Source of the DNA: Candidatus Auribacterota bacterium | GTDB lineage: Bacteria; Auribacterota; JAFGBW01 | Direction of reading: 5' to 3' | NCBI GenBank assembly: GCA_016932965.1 | Contig: JAFGBW010000232.1 | Location: 1 to 13,448 of the forward strand | Length of the DNA: 13,448 nt | In this document: positions 1-7,839 of the stretch, piece by piece | How positions within the stretch are numbered: position 1 is the first letter of the stretch | How the letters are laid out: each line of letters starts with the position of its first letter | Program-made: the position numbers and the translations under genes | The notes under the pieces: model-generated | What the model saw: the letters and a program-made list of their open reading frames with translations, nothing else | Told to the model about the DNA's origin: nothing | Databases searched by the model: none

Positions 1-117
1 AAAGAGGCATGGGATTCTCTGGCCATTCCTGTTTCACTGCTGGAACCTTTGATGAATAAACTGATCGTCCACGCCGAAGAAACAAGCCAATTATTCAACC
101 CGATGGTTCCGGAATGA
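1..117 (+). CDS. 3' end of an unidentified gene (partial)
   Basis: An open frame runs from the window edge and stops at the TGA at 115-117. It encodes the last 38 residues of a protein, ending in FNPMVPE. The stop overlaps the ATG of the histidine kinase gene by 4 nt (ATGA at 114-117), so the two are probably translationally coupled and in one operon. The tail looks amphipathic and helical (SLLEPLMNKLIVHAEE). It is too short to assign to a family, and I do not recognise it. Confidence 0.6.
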   Translation, partial: KEAWDSLAIPVSLLEPLMNKLIVHAEETSQLFNPMVPE

Positions 118-2231
118 AAAAAGACGAATCAGAAAAACGGAACAGGGACCAGCTGTTTATCGAAAACAGGGAATTGAGAGAAAAACTTCTTTTATGGGAC
201 AAGTCCCTGGACAAACTACAGTTTCTTCAGAATTTTCAGGAAGAATTGGAATTGAAAGAAGAACCGTTTTCCCTGATGGAAAAACTCTCTTCTTCCCTGG
301 GGCTTCTGTTTGACACAGGAGGGATGGCATTTTATCTCACGGATGAAAACATGGAATTCATTCAGCAATATGTTACCCCCCGGGAATCGGTTTGCTTTTT
401 TGAAAAAAATTTTGAGTCCATGGTGAATGAAGGCGTATTTGCTTCCGCTCTTGAACAGGACAAGCCCATAGCCATTGAGATCAAGCCGGATAATCCGCTC
501 CAGGTCTGCACGCTCATCCTGTGCCCCCTGAAAAAACAAAGGGAAACAACCGGCATGATTTTCCTCTTTTTGAAGACCGCCCAGGGAAGAGTGACCATCC
601 AATCGCTTGAACTGCTTGGAAAAATGTCCCGGATTGCCGCCAAGGTGCTTGATTACCTTCAGTTAAAAATGCATACAAACCATTATGCCCAAGAACTGGC
701 CACCCTGTCTGCCTACAAGAAAAACATGATTTCCCATATCACGGACGGATTGATCGTGATGGACTGCCAGTGGAACATCCAGGAGATCAACCGATCCGGA
801 GCCAATCTGTTCGGATTTTCAGAATCAGAGCTGGCAGGCAAGGATTTCAGAAAGCTTTTTCCGCCGGAAAACGAAACCATTTTGAACCGCATCGAAAAAA
901 AAATACTCAATGCCGGGGAGATCCGCAATGTGGAACTGGAAATCATGACCCCCTTCAAGGAAAAAATCCCCATCAATTTTTCCGCCTCAATTTTTCAAAA
1001 CCGGTTCAATCAGGATGAAGGAATCGTCGCTATTTTAAAGGATATGACCGAAATACGCGGTCTGATTCAGGGTCTTGAAGAAGCCCGACACAGAATCGAG
1101 GAACAAAACACGCTGCTGGAAGAAAAGGTGCGTATCAGGACAGCGGAACTCATTGAAAGAATCAATGAAATAAAAAATCTGTCCGAATTCAACATCAATA
1201 TTTTGCAAAACATAGGTTCCGGCGTCCTCGGATTGGATGAAAAAATACGGGTCAATACTTTTAACAAGGCCTCGTCAGAAATCACCGGTATAGAAGAAAA
1301 CGAAATGCTCGACCGTCCATTGACGGATTTTCCCCGACTGCAATCCCTCATCCAGCTGGCTTATCAGACTCTCGCTTCCAGAAAAAACATTCAGGGTCTT
1401 GAACTCATCATCCAAAACGCTTCCCATTCCAAGGAAGTGACTCTTTCCGTTTCCGCTTCCGTGTTATACACCCCTTTAAAAGAAGTCCGGGGAGTGATGA
1501 TGGTTTTTGCCGATATCACGGCCATCCGAGAAATGCATAAAAAACTGCTCGAAACCGAACGCATGGCCGCTCTGGGTAAAATGGCGGCAGGCGTGGCCCA
1601 TGAAATCCGGAATCCATTGAATGTGATCAGGGGACTATCGGAGCTGGTGACCCAGAAAAAACCTGATCAGGCCAAACTAGAGAAATACATGAACTCCATC
1701 ATGAGCGAAATTGACAGGCTGGAAATCCTTCTCAAGGAAATGGTGGATTACATCAAGCAGCGTTCTCCGCAATTCGAGAAAATCCAGCTGGAAACCATTC
1801 TAAGCGAAATGATAGAGATGTTCAGGGAAGGCGTGGTCATGCGTTCTGTAAAAGAAATAGAATTAATATGGCAGGCTCCTTCGTCTGTTTCTCCTGTTCT
1901 GGCGGACAGGGGACAGATCCAGCAGGTGCTCTTGAATCTACTAAAAAATGCCATGGACGCGATTGAAAAGGAGGGCCGCATCACGGTATCCCTTTTTGAA
2001 CAGGACAATATCGTCGTGCTCACAGTGGAAGATGATGGTTGCGGAATGGACGAATTTGTTTTAGAACATTCTATGGATGCTTTTTTCACGACCAAAGTTT
2101 CAACAGGAACAGGTCTGGGGCTGTCCATCGTGAAGAATATCATGGACTTGCATAAAGGAACAATTCAGATTGAGTCCCGTTTAGGCAAGGGGACCACTTT
2201 TTATTTGAAGTTTCCGAAGGAGGCGATATGA
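114..2231 (+). CDS. Soluble PAS-containing sensor histidine kinase
   Basis: A 705-residue ATP-dependent histidine kinase that would autophosphorylate and pass phosphate to a receiver, most likely the adjacent regulator. An N-terminal coiled stretch leads into an alpha/beta region resembling a GAF domain (about 45-185). A first PAS domain (about 205-318, ISHITDGLIVMD), a coiled-coil linker (about 318-356) and a second PAS domain (about 355-478) follow. In the kinase core the H box is AAGVAHEIRNPL with phospho-acceptor His496. The N box is LLNLLKNAMDAI with Asn612, G1 is DDGCGMD (640-646) and G2 is TGTGLGLS (664-671). No membrane segment or signal peptide is seen, so it should sense a cytoplasmic cue. 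It overlaps the preceding gene and the following regulator gene by 4 nt each. The ligand cannot be told from sequence. The assignment as a histidine kinase is secure. Confidence 0.96.
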   Translation: MKKDESEKRNRDQLFIENRELREKLLLWDKSLDKLQFLQNFQEELELKEEPFSLMEKLSSSLGLLFDTGGMAFYLTDENMEFIQQYVTPRESVCFFEKNFESMVNEGVFASALEQDKPIAIEIKPDNPLQVCTLILCPLKKQRETTGMIFLFLKTAQGRVTIQSLELLGKMSRIAAKVLDYLQLKMHTNHYAQELATLSAYKKNMISHITDGLIVMDCQWNIQEINRSGANLFGFSESELAGKDFRKLFPPENETILNRIEKKILNAGEIRNVELEIMTPFKEKIPINFSASIFQNRFNQDEGIVAILKDMTEIRGLIQGLEEARHRIEEQNTLLEEKVRIRTAELIERINEIKNLSEFNINILQNIGSGVLGLDEKIRVNTFNKASSEITGIEENEMLDRPLTDFPRLQSLIQLAYQTLASRKNIQGLELIIQNASHSKEVTLSVSASVLYTPLKEVRGVMMVFADITAIREMHKKLLETERMAALGKMAAGVAHEIRNPLNVIRGLSELVTQKKPDQAKLEKYMNSIMSEIDRLEILLKEMVDYIKQRSPQFEKIQLETILSEMIEMFREGVVMRSVKEIELIWQAPSSVSPVLADRGQIQQVLLNLLKNAMDAIEKEGRITVSLFEQDNIVVLTVEDDGCGMDEFVLEHSMDAFFTTKVSTGTGLGLSIVKNIMDLHKGTIQIESRLGKGTTFYLKFPKEAI

Positions 2232-2593
2232 ACGAAGAGAAAAAACCGTTGACTATTTTGTTGCTGGAGGATGAAGAAGATGTGCGTTTCATGATGTCGG
2301 AAATGCTGGAATTCATGGACTATGAAGTCGACATCGCCAACAACGCCGAAGAAGCCATCTCGCTTTCTAAAAGAAAACAGTATGACTATTACCTTATCGA
2401 TATTGTCATGGAAGGAAAGTCCGGATTGGATGCCCTGAGGGAAATGCCCATCAATGATGTGAAAAATTCCGTGGTCATCGTGAGTGCCAATATCAACACA
2501 GGCAATTTGGAGATTGCCCAGTCTCTTGGAGTGACCAAGATCCTTCCCAAACCGATTAAAATCAATGATCTGGAACGTATGCTGAAAAAATAA
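2228..2593 (+). CDS. Single-domain response regulator (CheY/Spo0F-like)
   Basis: A 121-residue receiver domain with no output domain. It has the acidic pocket (LLEDEED, E14/D15), phospho-acceptor Asp58 in YLIDIVM, switch Ser86 in VIVSAN and conserved Lys108 in LPKPI. It starts inside the kinase stop codon (ATGA at 2228-2231), behind a strong Shine-Dalgarno AAGGAGG at 2217-2223. It is therefore translationally coupled to the kinase and is its probable partner. Without an effector domain it must act by protein-protein contact, as a phosphorelay intermediate, or by feeding back on the kinase. The downstream target is not visible in the window. Confidence 0.95.
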   Translation: MNEEKKPLTILLLEDEEDVRFMMSEMLEFMDYEVDIANNAEEAISLSKRKQYDYYLIDIVMEGKSGLDALREMPINDVKNSVVIVSANINTGNLEIAQSLGVTKILPKPIKINDLERMLKK

Positions 2594-2720
2594 GGATCAT
2601 GTAAGCTGACCTCATCCCCTGCTTCCGCTGACAAGTGATGAACCGCGTTAGAGCCATGTCCGATCAGATTCCCCTCCGAAATGTTCCTGAACAATTCCCT
2701 GAAAAACCCCATTATCAGCA

Positions 2721-2726
2721 AAGGAG
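2721..2726 (+). promoter_or_regulatory. Ribosome binding site that fixes the dedA start
   Basis: AAGGAG lies 6 nt before the ATG at 2733. Later in-frame ATGs at 2751 and 2769 have no comparable site, so 2733 is the preferred start. The 139-nt gap before it (2594-2732) holds no other feature I can support. Confidence 0.6.
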
Positions 2727-2732
2727 AGTAAA

Positions 2733-3380
2733 ATGCATTCAGAATGGATAATGAAAGGTGTCGATATCATGCTGCACCTTGACCGCTATCTGGAACTGTT
2801 GATCCAGGAATATCATCAATGGACATATATCATTTTATTTGTCGTTATATTTTGCGAAACCGGACTGGTGGTCACCCCTTTTTTACCTGGTGATTCATTG
2901 CTTTTCGCCTCCGGGGCCCTGGCTGCGACCGGAGCCATGAATCCTGTTATTTTATTCATTCTTCTTTCTATCGCAGCCATATTGGGAGACACCGTCAACT
3001 ACTGGATCGGATACGCCGTCGGGCCCAGAGTGTTCAAGGAAAAAGTCCGTTTTCTGAAAAAAGAATATCTGGACCGGACCCATGCCTTTTATGAAAAATA
3101 CGGAGGCAAAACTATCGTCATCGCCCGTTTTGTCCCCATCATACGTACATTTGCCCCATTTGTCGCAGGGATCGGAAAAATGTCGTACGGAAAATTTATT
3201 TTTTATAATATTACCGGCGGTATCGCCTGGGTCGCTATCTTTATTTTCGGAGGAGATTTTTTTGGGAACCTGCCTGTTGTAAAAAGGAATTTTTCCCTGG
3301 TCATCCTCGTCATCATCATTTTATCTGTCATGCCCGGAATCATCGAATACTTAAAACACAGAAAGGAGAAAAAATCATGA
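2733..3380 (+). CDS. DedA/VTT family inner-membrane protein
   Basis: A 215-residue polytopic membrane protein. The family signatures are present in order: [21 protein letters not shown] (41-61, acidic Glu42 and Asp54), the re-entrant region about 65-95, then [16 protein letters not shown] (131-146, Arg132 and Arg138). The Glu/Asp/Arg/Arg set corresponds to the functionally critical residues known in E. coli YqjA/YghB. A last hydrophobic helix (about 187-205) precedes a basic tail. DedA proteins are linked to membrane homeostasis, and some members recycle undecaprenyl phosphate across the inner membrane; which lipid this one handles is unknown. Its stop overlaps the start of the next gene (ATGA at 3377-3380), tying it to a small exported helical protein. 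The family call is secure, the substrate is not. Confidence 0.93.
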   Translation: MHSEWIMKGVDIMLHLDRYLELLIQEYHQWTYIILFVVIFCETGLVVTPFLPGDSLLFASGALAATGAMNPVILFILLSIAAILGDTVNYWIGYAVGPRVFKEKVRFLKKEYLDRTHAFYEKYGGKTIVIARFVPIIRTFAPFVAGIGKMSYGKFIFYNITGGIAWVAIFIFGGDFFGNLPVVKRNFSLVILVIIILSVMPGIIEYLKHRKEKKS

Positions 3381-3928
3381 AAAAGTGCTGGAGCTTATGT
3401 CTGATATTTTTCCTGTTTCCTTCGCTTTTACTGGCTGGTCCCAGAAATAAATTTTGGAAGGAAAACCGAGACAAGATAAAAGAACACCGTCAGGAACAGA
3501 GCGCGGAAAACAAAGAATTCCGCGAAAGCCTTGAAGGCATAAGCAAGGAGGAGAAACAAGAAGCGATCAAAGAGCACCGGGAAGAACAATATGCTGAAAA
3601 TAAAAATTTTCATCAGGAAATGCATGAAGACAACATGGCCTACCTTAAATCCAGGCTTGCGAACAACAATAAATTGACGGATGCTGAAAAGGAGGAACTC
3701 ATTGCTTTTTTCGAAAGCCAATACCAGGAAAATGTCTCCTTCAGGGATACGCAGCATGCTGAAAACGTGAGCTTTTTTGAAACGATTGCTAACGATGCCT
3801 CCATGTCTAAGAAGGAAAAACAGGAAGCGATCCGCTCCCATTTCAAGACCCAGCACCGGGAAAACAAGGCGTACCGCCAGGAGCAAAAAGCAGAAGCGAA
3901 AAGCAAATTGAAAGGACTGTGGAAATAA
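3377..3928 (+). CDS. Exported helical-repeat protein, unknown function
   Basis: A 183-residue protein that I do not recognise. Residues 1-20 form a Sec-type signal peptide ([20 protein letters not shown], cleavage near LLA-G); no lipobox Cys follows. The mature part is about 160 residues, extremely hydrophilic, rich in Glu/Lys/Gln/His/Asn, with no Cys. It is made of a repeat with a period near 44 residues. Each unit has an N-cap (S/T-x-x-E at 56-59, 101-104, 144-147), an EKxExI helix start, then the motif [QM]-x-x-[ED]-N-x-x-[FY] at 41, 71, 82, 115, 126 and 159. Units 71-114 and 115-158 align without gaps. Three helices of about 40 residues with short turns are predicted. It starts on the dedA stop codon with its own site AAAGGAG (3362-3368, 8-nt spacing). 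The N-cap boxes faintly recall the LTxxQ of Spy/CpxP-type periplasmic chaperones, but the Gln is replaced by Glu; that link is speculation. Confidence 0.85.
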   Translation: MKKCWSLCLIFFLFPSLLLAGPRNKFWKENRDKIKEHRQEQSAENKEFRESLEGISKEEKQEAIKEHREEQYAENKNFHQEMHEDNMAYLKSRLANNNKLTDAEKEELIAFFESQYQENVSFRDTQHAENVSFFETIANDASMSKKEKQEAIRSHFKTQHRENKAYRQEQKAEAKSKLKGLWK

Positions 3929-4003
3929 TAGGGTTTTATTATCGAAACTCTGGTCGGAATGTGTTGTAAATTTTTAGTCGGCGGTTATTGACTGGAAAAA
4001 ATT

Positions 4004-4181
4004 GGAATACAGAAGTCAGAATCCAGAATAGTGAATCTTCATGCGAGGTTTATAGGATAAGGAATTGGAGAACGTGAATCTCAGGAATGAAAAAAACAGG
4101 AAATACAGGATTATGGGAAAGGATGGAATGAGGATTATAGACGGCAGAATTCTGAATTCTGTCTCCTGAATTCTGTATTCT
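4004..4181. repeat. Imperfect inverted repeat between the repeat-protein gene and rsmE
   Basis: A 26-nt arm at 4004-4029 (core GAATACAGAAGTCAG) is the imperfect reverse complement of 4156-4181 (core CTGAATTCTGTATTC), about 21 of 26 positions matching, with some 126 nt between. The right arm sits in a run of direct GAATTCTG repeats (4147-4181) and ends only 11 nt before the rsmE ATG. The interior carries no ORF. This fills the 264-nt gene-free gap 3929-4192; nothing else there is convincing. It looks like a small non-autonomous palindromic element. Confidence 0.6.
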
Positions 4182-4192
4182 GTTTATTCATT

Positions 4193-4948
4193 ATGAATGC
4201 TTTTTTTCACGATTTATTTTTTATCTCCCGGATAGAAGCTGATACTGCTTTTTTCGACGCGGAAGAAGCTCACCATTTGTTTGCTGTTGCAAGAAAGAGG
4301 ATACAAGAACCCATTATAGCCTCAGACGGACTGGGGGGCCTTTATGAATGCCGTGTGGAAGAAATCTCGAAAAAGGGAACAAAAGCCCGTATCCTGAATA
4401 AAACATCTCATTTAAAACCGGATCCATGGATTCAATTATTTATAGGCCTGCCTGACCGGGATGCCTTTGAAATGCTTCTTGAAAATACTGTTCCTCTGGG
4501 AGTCGCCAGGATTCAGCCTGTTCTATGCCAGCACACCCAGAAAAAAAGCTGGGATTCGAACTGGAAAAAATTTCAATCCCGTTTTCGGAAAAAATCTATT
4601 GCCTCCATGAAACAATCCCATCAGGTTTGGCTTCCGGAATTAAGCGTTCCTGTACTGTTTTCAGAAAGCCTGTCTTCAATCCTCGGGTTTTGTCTTGTTG
4701 CAGACGTTCAAGGGACCTCTGTCCATGATGTCTTGAAGGGAAAATCTATTTCAGATGTTTATACCTGTTATATCGGTCCCCCAGGAGGATTTTCACCGGA
4801 AGAATTACAGGCTTTGACAGCAAGAAAAGCCTGTTTTGTCAGCCTGGCCCCGTATCGATTGAAAACGGAGCTGGCTTCTGTTGCATTGTGCGCCCACCTG
4901 GCCGCCATGGGAACGGTTCATGAAAAAGATAAGAATCCGGGTCCATAG
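4193..4948 (+). CDS. rsmE: RsmE-family 16S rRNA (uracil-N3) methyltransferase, divergent
   Basis: A 251-residue SPOUT-fold methyltransferase that by family uses SAM to methylate N3 of U1498 in 16S rRNA. The N-terminal PUA-like part has EEAHHLFAVARKR (24-36) and a DGLGGLYECRV strand. The knot domain has the expected order: LFIGLPDRDAFEMLLENTVPLGVARIQPV (82-110), ASMKQSHQVWLPEL (137-150), YIGPPGGFSPEE (193-204) and SLAPYRLKTELASVAL (217-232). Several signature residues differ from the usual forms: GPEGG is GPPGG (Pro197), and LGxRxLRTETA is LAPYRLKTELA, losing Gly, Arg and Thr. The middle segment resembles the AMKQSLR version seen in Bacteroidetes-type members. No clear Shine-Dalgarno precedes the ATG because a repeat arm ends 11 nt upstream. 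The family is clear; full activity at U1498 is less certain. Confidence 0.85.
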   Translation: MNAFFHDLFFISRIEADTAFFDAEEAHHLFAVARKRIQEPIIASDGLGGLYECRVEEISKKGTKARILNKTSHLKPDPWIQLFIGLPDRDAFEMLLENTVPLGVARIQPVLCQHTQKKSWDSNWKKFQSRFRKKSIASMKQSHQVWLPELSVPVLFSESLSSILGFCLVADVQGTSVHDVLKGKSISDVYTCYIGPPGGFSPEELQALTARKACFVSLAPYRLKTELASVALCAHLAAMGTVHEKDKNPGP

Positions 4949-4972
4949 GGGGTTTTCCCGCGGAGTCCGAAC

Positions 4973-5431
4973 ATGCGTTTATGGTCGCTACATCCGAAAT
5001 ATTTAGACCGAAAGGGTCTGGTGGCCCTCTGGCGTGAGGCGCTTTTAGCCCAGGCTGTTCTTTCTAATCAAACCAGGGGTTATCGTCATCATCCCCAGCT
5101 TGCCCGATTTAGAAGCTGCATGAATCCCAGCTCCCAGATCGCCCACTATCTTTTTGCGGTTTATGATGAGGCAGTCCGGCGGGGATATCGTTTTGTCAGG
5201 GAAAAGATACGCAATAAGTCGGAAAAGCCACAGTTCATTCCGGTGACATGCGGTCAGCTTGAATATGAATGGGAGCACCTGAAAACCAAATTAAAAAGCA
5301 GGGACCAGGCTGCTTTTGTCCGGCTGAAAAGCATTTCTCATCCGGTGCCGCATCCCTTATTCCGGAAAGTCCCCGGAAAAATAGCAGACTGGGAATCCGG
5401 TGCCGCCCACAGCGGACTAAAATTAAATTGA
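4973..5431 (+). CDS. Pyrimidine-dimer DNA glycosylase (Pyr_excise) family protein
   Basis: A 152-residue protein resembling the Pyr_excise family (T4 endonuclease V/DenV type), which nicks DNA at UV-induced cyclobutane dimers by combined glycosylase and AP-lyase chemistry. The N-terminus MRLWSLHPKYLDRKGLVALWREALLAQ and the following TRGYRHHPQLARFR are typical of the cellular branch. IPVTCGQLEYEWEHLKTKL (75-93 region) is the second conserved block. Arg21-Glu22 aligns with Arg22-Glu23 of T4 DenV, whose Glu23 is catalytic. DenV uses the amine of Thr2 after Met removal; here residue 2 is Arg, so the nucleophile may differ. GGAG at 4962-4965 lies 7 nt from the ATG, and rsmE ends 24 nt upstream, so co-transcription with rsmE is likely. 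The family is fairly sure, biochemical activity is inferred. Confidence 0.8.
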   Translation: MRLWSLHPKYLDRKGLVALWREALLAQAVLSNQTRGYRHHPQLARFRSCMNPSSQIAHYLFAVYDEAVRRGYRFVREKIRNKSEKPQFIPVTCGQLEYEWEHLKTKLKSRDQAAFVRLKSISHPVPHPLFRKVPGKIADWESGAAHSGLKLN

Positions 5432-5495
5432 CCGGAAGGCAGTTTTTAAACAATATTCATTTTTTTTCTGAAAACGAAGGACAGGATGACACACC

Positions 5496-6698
5496 ATGAA
5501 ACAGACCAAAAATTTCACTTCTATTAAAAAGGAAGTGGAGACCTATATCGTCAATTCCTATACGAGGAAACCCGTTGCCTTTGTCAAAAGCAAAGGGTGC
5601 TACATGACCACAACGGATGGGAAACCCGTCCTTGATTTTTTCCCCGGCTGGGGAGTCAGCAATCTCGGGTACTGCCATCCGCATGTCTCTGCAGCCATCA
5701 GCCGCCAGAGTAAGAATTTCATCCATATGGCGAATGTCTTTTACAATCCCCTGCAGGCGGAAACAGCGAAACTGATTGTGAAAAACACATTCCCAGGAAA
5801 AGTCTTTTTCTGCAATTCCGGAACCGAAGCCGTGGAGTCAGCCTTGAAAACCGCCAGGGCATGGGGAAACGATAAAGGCAAAACCGACATCATTTCCTTT
5901 ATCCACTCCTTTCACGGCAGGACAACCGGTTCCCTTGCTTTGACCGGACAGTCCAAGTACAGGAACGCTTTTGTTCCGCTTCTTCCGGGAGTGAATTATG
6001 CCAGGTTCAATGATCTTGATTCTGTCAGGGAATTGATCACAGACAAGACCGCTGCAGTCATTTTAGAACTGGTCCAGGGTGAGGGCGGAGTCCATGTTGC
6101 GGATAAAAATTTCATCCTGGGTCTTAAAAAACTGTCCCAGGAAAAGGATTTCCTTCTCATCTTTGATGAAATCCAGACCGGTTTCGGCAGGACAGGAAAA
6201 TTGTTCGCTTTTCAAAATTATGGAATCATTCCGGATATGCTGTGCCTGGCCAAAGCCATCGCAGGCGGCGTACCCATGGGAGCCGCTGTCATGGGAAAAA
6301 AGGCGGAAAATATCCTTACTCCCGGCATGCATGCTTCGACGTTCGGAGGCAATCCTTTGGCCTGCGCTGCGTGCATCGCTGTGTTTAAAGCCTTTGAAAA
6401 GGAAAAAATCCTCGAAAAGATGAAACCGGTTCAAAAAAAACTGGTTGAATTTTTTATTTCCCTCACGAAAAAATATCCTATAGTCCGATTCAGTTACCTG
6501 GGCATGATGTTTGGTCTGGAAATGCAGGAAAATCTCGCGTCCCGCATTGCGGATCTGGCCTTTGAAAATGGACTCATCATCAACTGTACGGCTGAACGGG
6601 TCGTCCGGATCATGCCCGCGTTGAACATGAGCATGAAAGACTGCCTAAAAGGAATCAAAATTCTGGAAAAGGTGTTTGAGGAAGTGTGTACGAAATAA
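5496..6698 (+). CDS. argD: Acetylornithine aminotransferase ArgD
   Basis: A 400-residue class-III PLP aminotransferase. It transfers an amino group from glutamate to N-acetylglutamate semialdehyde, giving N2-acetylornithine. Visible blocks are LDFFPGWGVSNLGYCHP (47-62), the PLP-phosphate loop NSGTEAVESALKTAR (107-121), HSFHGRTTGSLALTG (137-151), LVQGEGG (192-198), the PLP-ring Asp in FDEIQTGFGRTG (223-234) and Schiff-base Lys253 in CLAKAIAGGVPMGA. STFGGNPLAC (281-290) and RIMPALNMS near the C-terminus complete the pattern. The length is normal for ArgD. The site AGGA at 5483-5486 is 9 nt before the ATG. argF follows on the same strand after a 189-nt gap containing an inverted repeat. Related enzymes (ornithine or GABA aminotransferase) are alternatives, but the LDFxxGWGVSNLGHCHP-type start and the arg neighbours favour ArgD. 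Confidence 0.93.
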   Translation: MKQTKNFTSIKKEVETYIVNSYTRKPVAFVKSKGCYMTTTDGKPVLDFFPGWGVSNLGYCHPHVSAAISRQSKNFIHMANVFYNPLQAETAKLIVKNTFPGKVFFCNSGTEAVESALKTARAWGNDKGKTDIISFIHSFHGRTTGSLALTGQSKYRNAFVPLLPGVNYARFNDLDSVRELITDKTAAVILELVQGEGGVHVADKNFILGLKKLSQEKDFLLIFDEIQTGFGRTGKLFAFQNYGIIPDMLCLAKAIAGGVPMGAAVMGKKAENILTPGMHASTFGGNPLACAACIAVFKAFEKEKILEKMKPVQKKLVEFFISLTKKYPIVRFSYLGMMFGLEMQENLASRIADLAFENGLIINCTAERVVRIMPALNMSMKDCLKGIKILEKVFEEVCTK

Positions 6699-6710
6699 TT
6701 TTTCATATGA

Positions 6711-6848
6711 AAAGGCACAGAGGCACAAAGTGGCAAAGGCACAAAGCAGAGGGGAATAAATAGGATGAATGGTTTTCATCAAATAACTAACTCTCTATAT
6801 ATCTTTTCTTTCTTCTTTAACTTTGTGCCTTTGTGCCTCTGTGCCTTT
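6711..6848. repeat. Perfect 20-nt inverted repeat between argD and argF (GCRCAGAGGCRC family)
   Basis: The arm AAAGGCACAGAGGCACAAAG at 6711-6730 is the exact reverse complement of 6829-6848, with about 98 nt between. Each arm extends into further GGCACAAAG units (6731-6746 and 6821-6828). The interior is AT-rich and holds no ORF. The left arm begins 12 nt after the argD stop and the right arm ends 39 nt before the argF ATG. The arm is related to the outer arms at 11869-12145, suggesting one dispersed repeat family. Confidence 0.8.
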
Positions 6849-6887
6849 ATTAAACCAATCTTCTAAAAATTAAATTTGGATACCGCA

Positions 6888-7829
6888 ATGAAATTAAATT
6901 CTTACTCAAAAAAATCAGCAAAAAGAGACCTGCTGGAATTGACCGATTTATCACCTGATGAATTCAACAGGATTTTCAGGCTGACCTCCCAACTGAAAAA
7001 AAAACCATTTCAGCAGAACCTGAAAAACAAGGTCATGGGCCTCATTTTTACCAAATCCTCCACGCGTACCCGTGTTTCCTTTGAGGTGGGGATCGCCCAT
7101 CTCGGAGGGAAAAGCCTGTTTTTAAGTCCCAATGATATCCAGCTTGGGCGCGGTGAAACCTTTGAAGACACCGCACGCGTGCTTTCCCGGTACCTGAACG
7201 GGATCATCATCCGTACTTATTCCCACCAGGAAGTGCAAACCCTTGCCGAATTTTCTTCCATACCGATCATCAACGGCCTGACCGACGAAGCCCATCCCTG
7301 CCAGGTCCTGACGGACCTTTTTACCATTCATGAAAAATTCAAGACCGTTAAAAATAAAAAAATCGTCTTCTTCGGAGATTGTAAAAATAACATGGCCCAT
7401 TCCTGGCTCTTAGGGGCTTCCCTTTCAGGCTGTCATCTGGTTTTGTCCGGTCATCCTGAATATAAACCTTCATCCGTCTTATGGGAAAGAGCCCAACAGC
7501 TGGCTGAAAAGCACAAATCTGTCCTGGAATGGATCGAAGATCCGCAAGAGGCGGCCAAAAATGCCGATGTCCTCTATACCGATGTATGGACCAGCATGGG
7601 ACAGGAAGCCGAATCCATAAAACGTAAAAAGGATCTCGCCCCCTGGCAGATCAATTCCAGACTCATGAATCTTGCATCCAAAAACGCCGTGTTCATGCAC
7701 TGCCTCCCAGCCCACCGCGGAGAAGAGGTCACCCCCGATGTCTTTGAAAGCAAACAGTCCATCGTCTTCGACCAGGCTGAAAACCGCCTCCATGTCCAAA
7801 AAGCCATCATGAGTCTGTTTGTTTCTTAA
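6888..7829 (+). CDS. argF: Ornithine carbamoyltransferase ArgF
   Basis: Transfers the carbamoyl group from carbamoyl phosphate to ornithine, giving citrulline. The protein is 313 residues from the ATG at 6888; an in-frame TTG at 6876 would add MDTA but is less likely, because GGA at 6878-6880 sits at a usable distance only from 6888. Numbered from the TTG form: the carbamoyl-phosphate motif STRTR is at 62-66, HPCQ at 140-143, GDCKNNMAHS at 168-177 (the E. coli GDARNNMGNS layout), DVWTSMGQE at 236-244, and HCLPAHRG at 275-282 with the catalytic Cys. These favour ornithine over acetylornithine or aspartate carbamoyltransferase. It is followed by a strong hairpin at 7840-7883, 10 nt after the stop, so the argD-argF transcript may end there. 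argG is not the next gene. Confidence 0.95.
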   Translation: MKLNSYSKKSAKRDLLELTDLSPDEFNRIFRLTSQLKKKPFQQNLKNKVMGLIFTKSSTRTRVSFEVGIAHLGGKSLFLSPNDIQLGRGETFEDTARVLSRYLNGIIIRTYSHQEVQTLAEFSSIPIINGLTDEAHPCQVLTDLFTIHEKFKTVKNKKIVFFGDCKNNMAHSWLLGASLSGCHLVLSGHPEYKPSSVLWERAQQLAEKHKSVLEWIEDPQEAAKNADVLYTDVWTSMGQEAESIKRKKDLAPWQINSRLMNLASKNAVFMHCLPAHRGEEVTPDVFESKQSIVFDQAENRLHVQKAIMSLFVS

Positions 7830-7839
7830 AAGGGTAACA

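Noticed and set aside
2389-2721. Minus-strand open frame covering the response regulator gene and the gap before dedA
   Set aside because: Most of it is antisense to a certain receiver domain, and the remaining part in the gap shows no recognisable protein features or ribosome site.
3925-3942. ATAATA/TATTAT as a terminator after the helical-repeat gene
   Set aside because: It is a six-pair all-AT stem overlapping the stop codon, with no T-run; it would be too weak to call.
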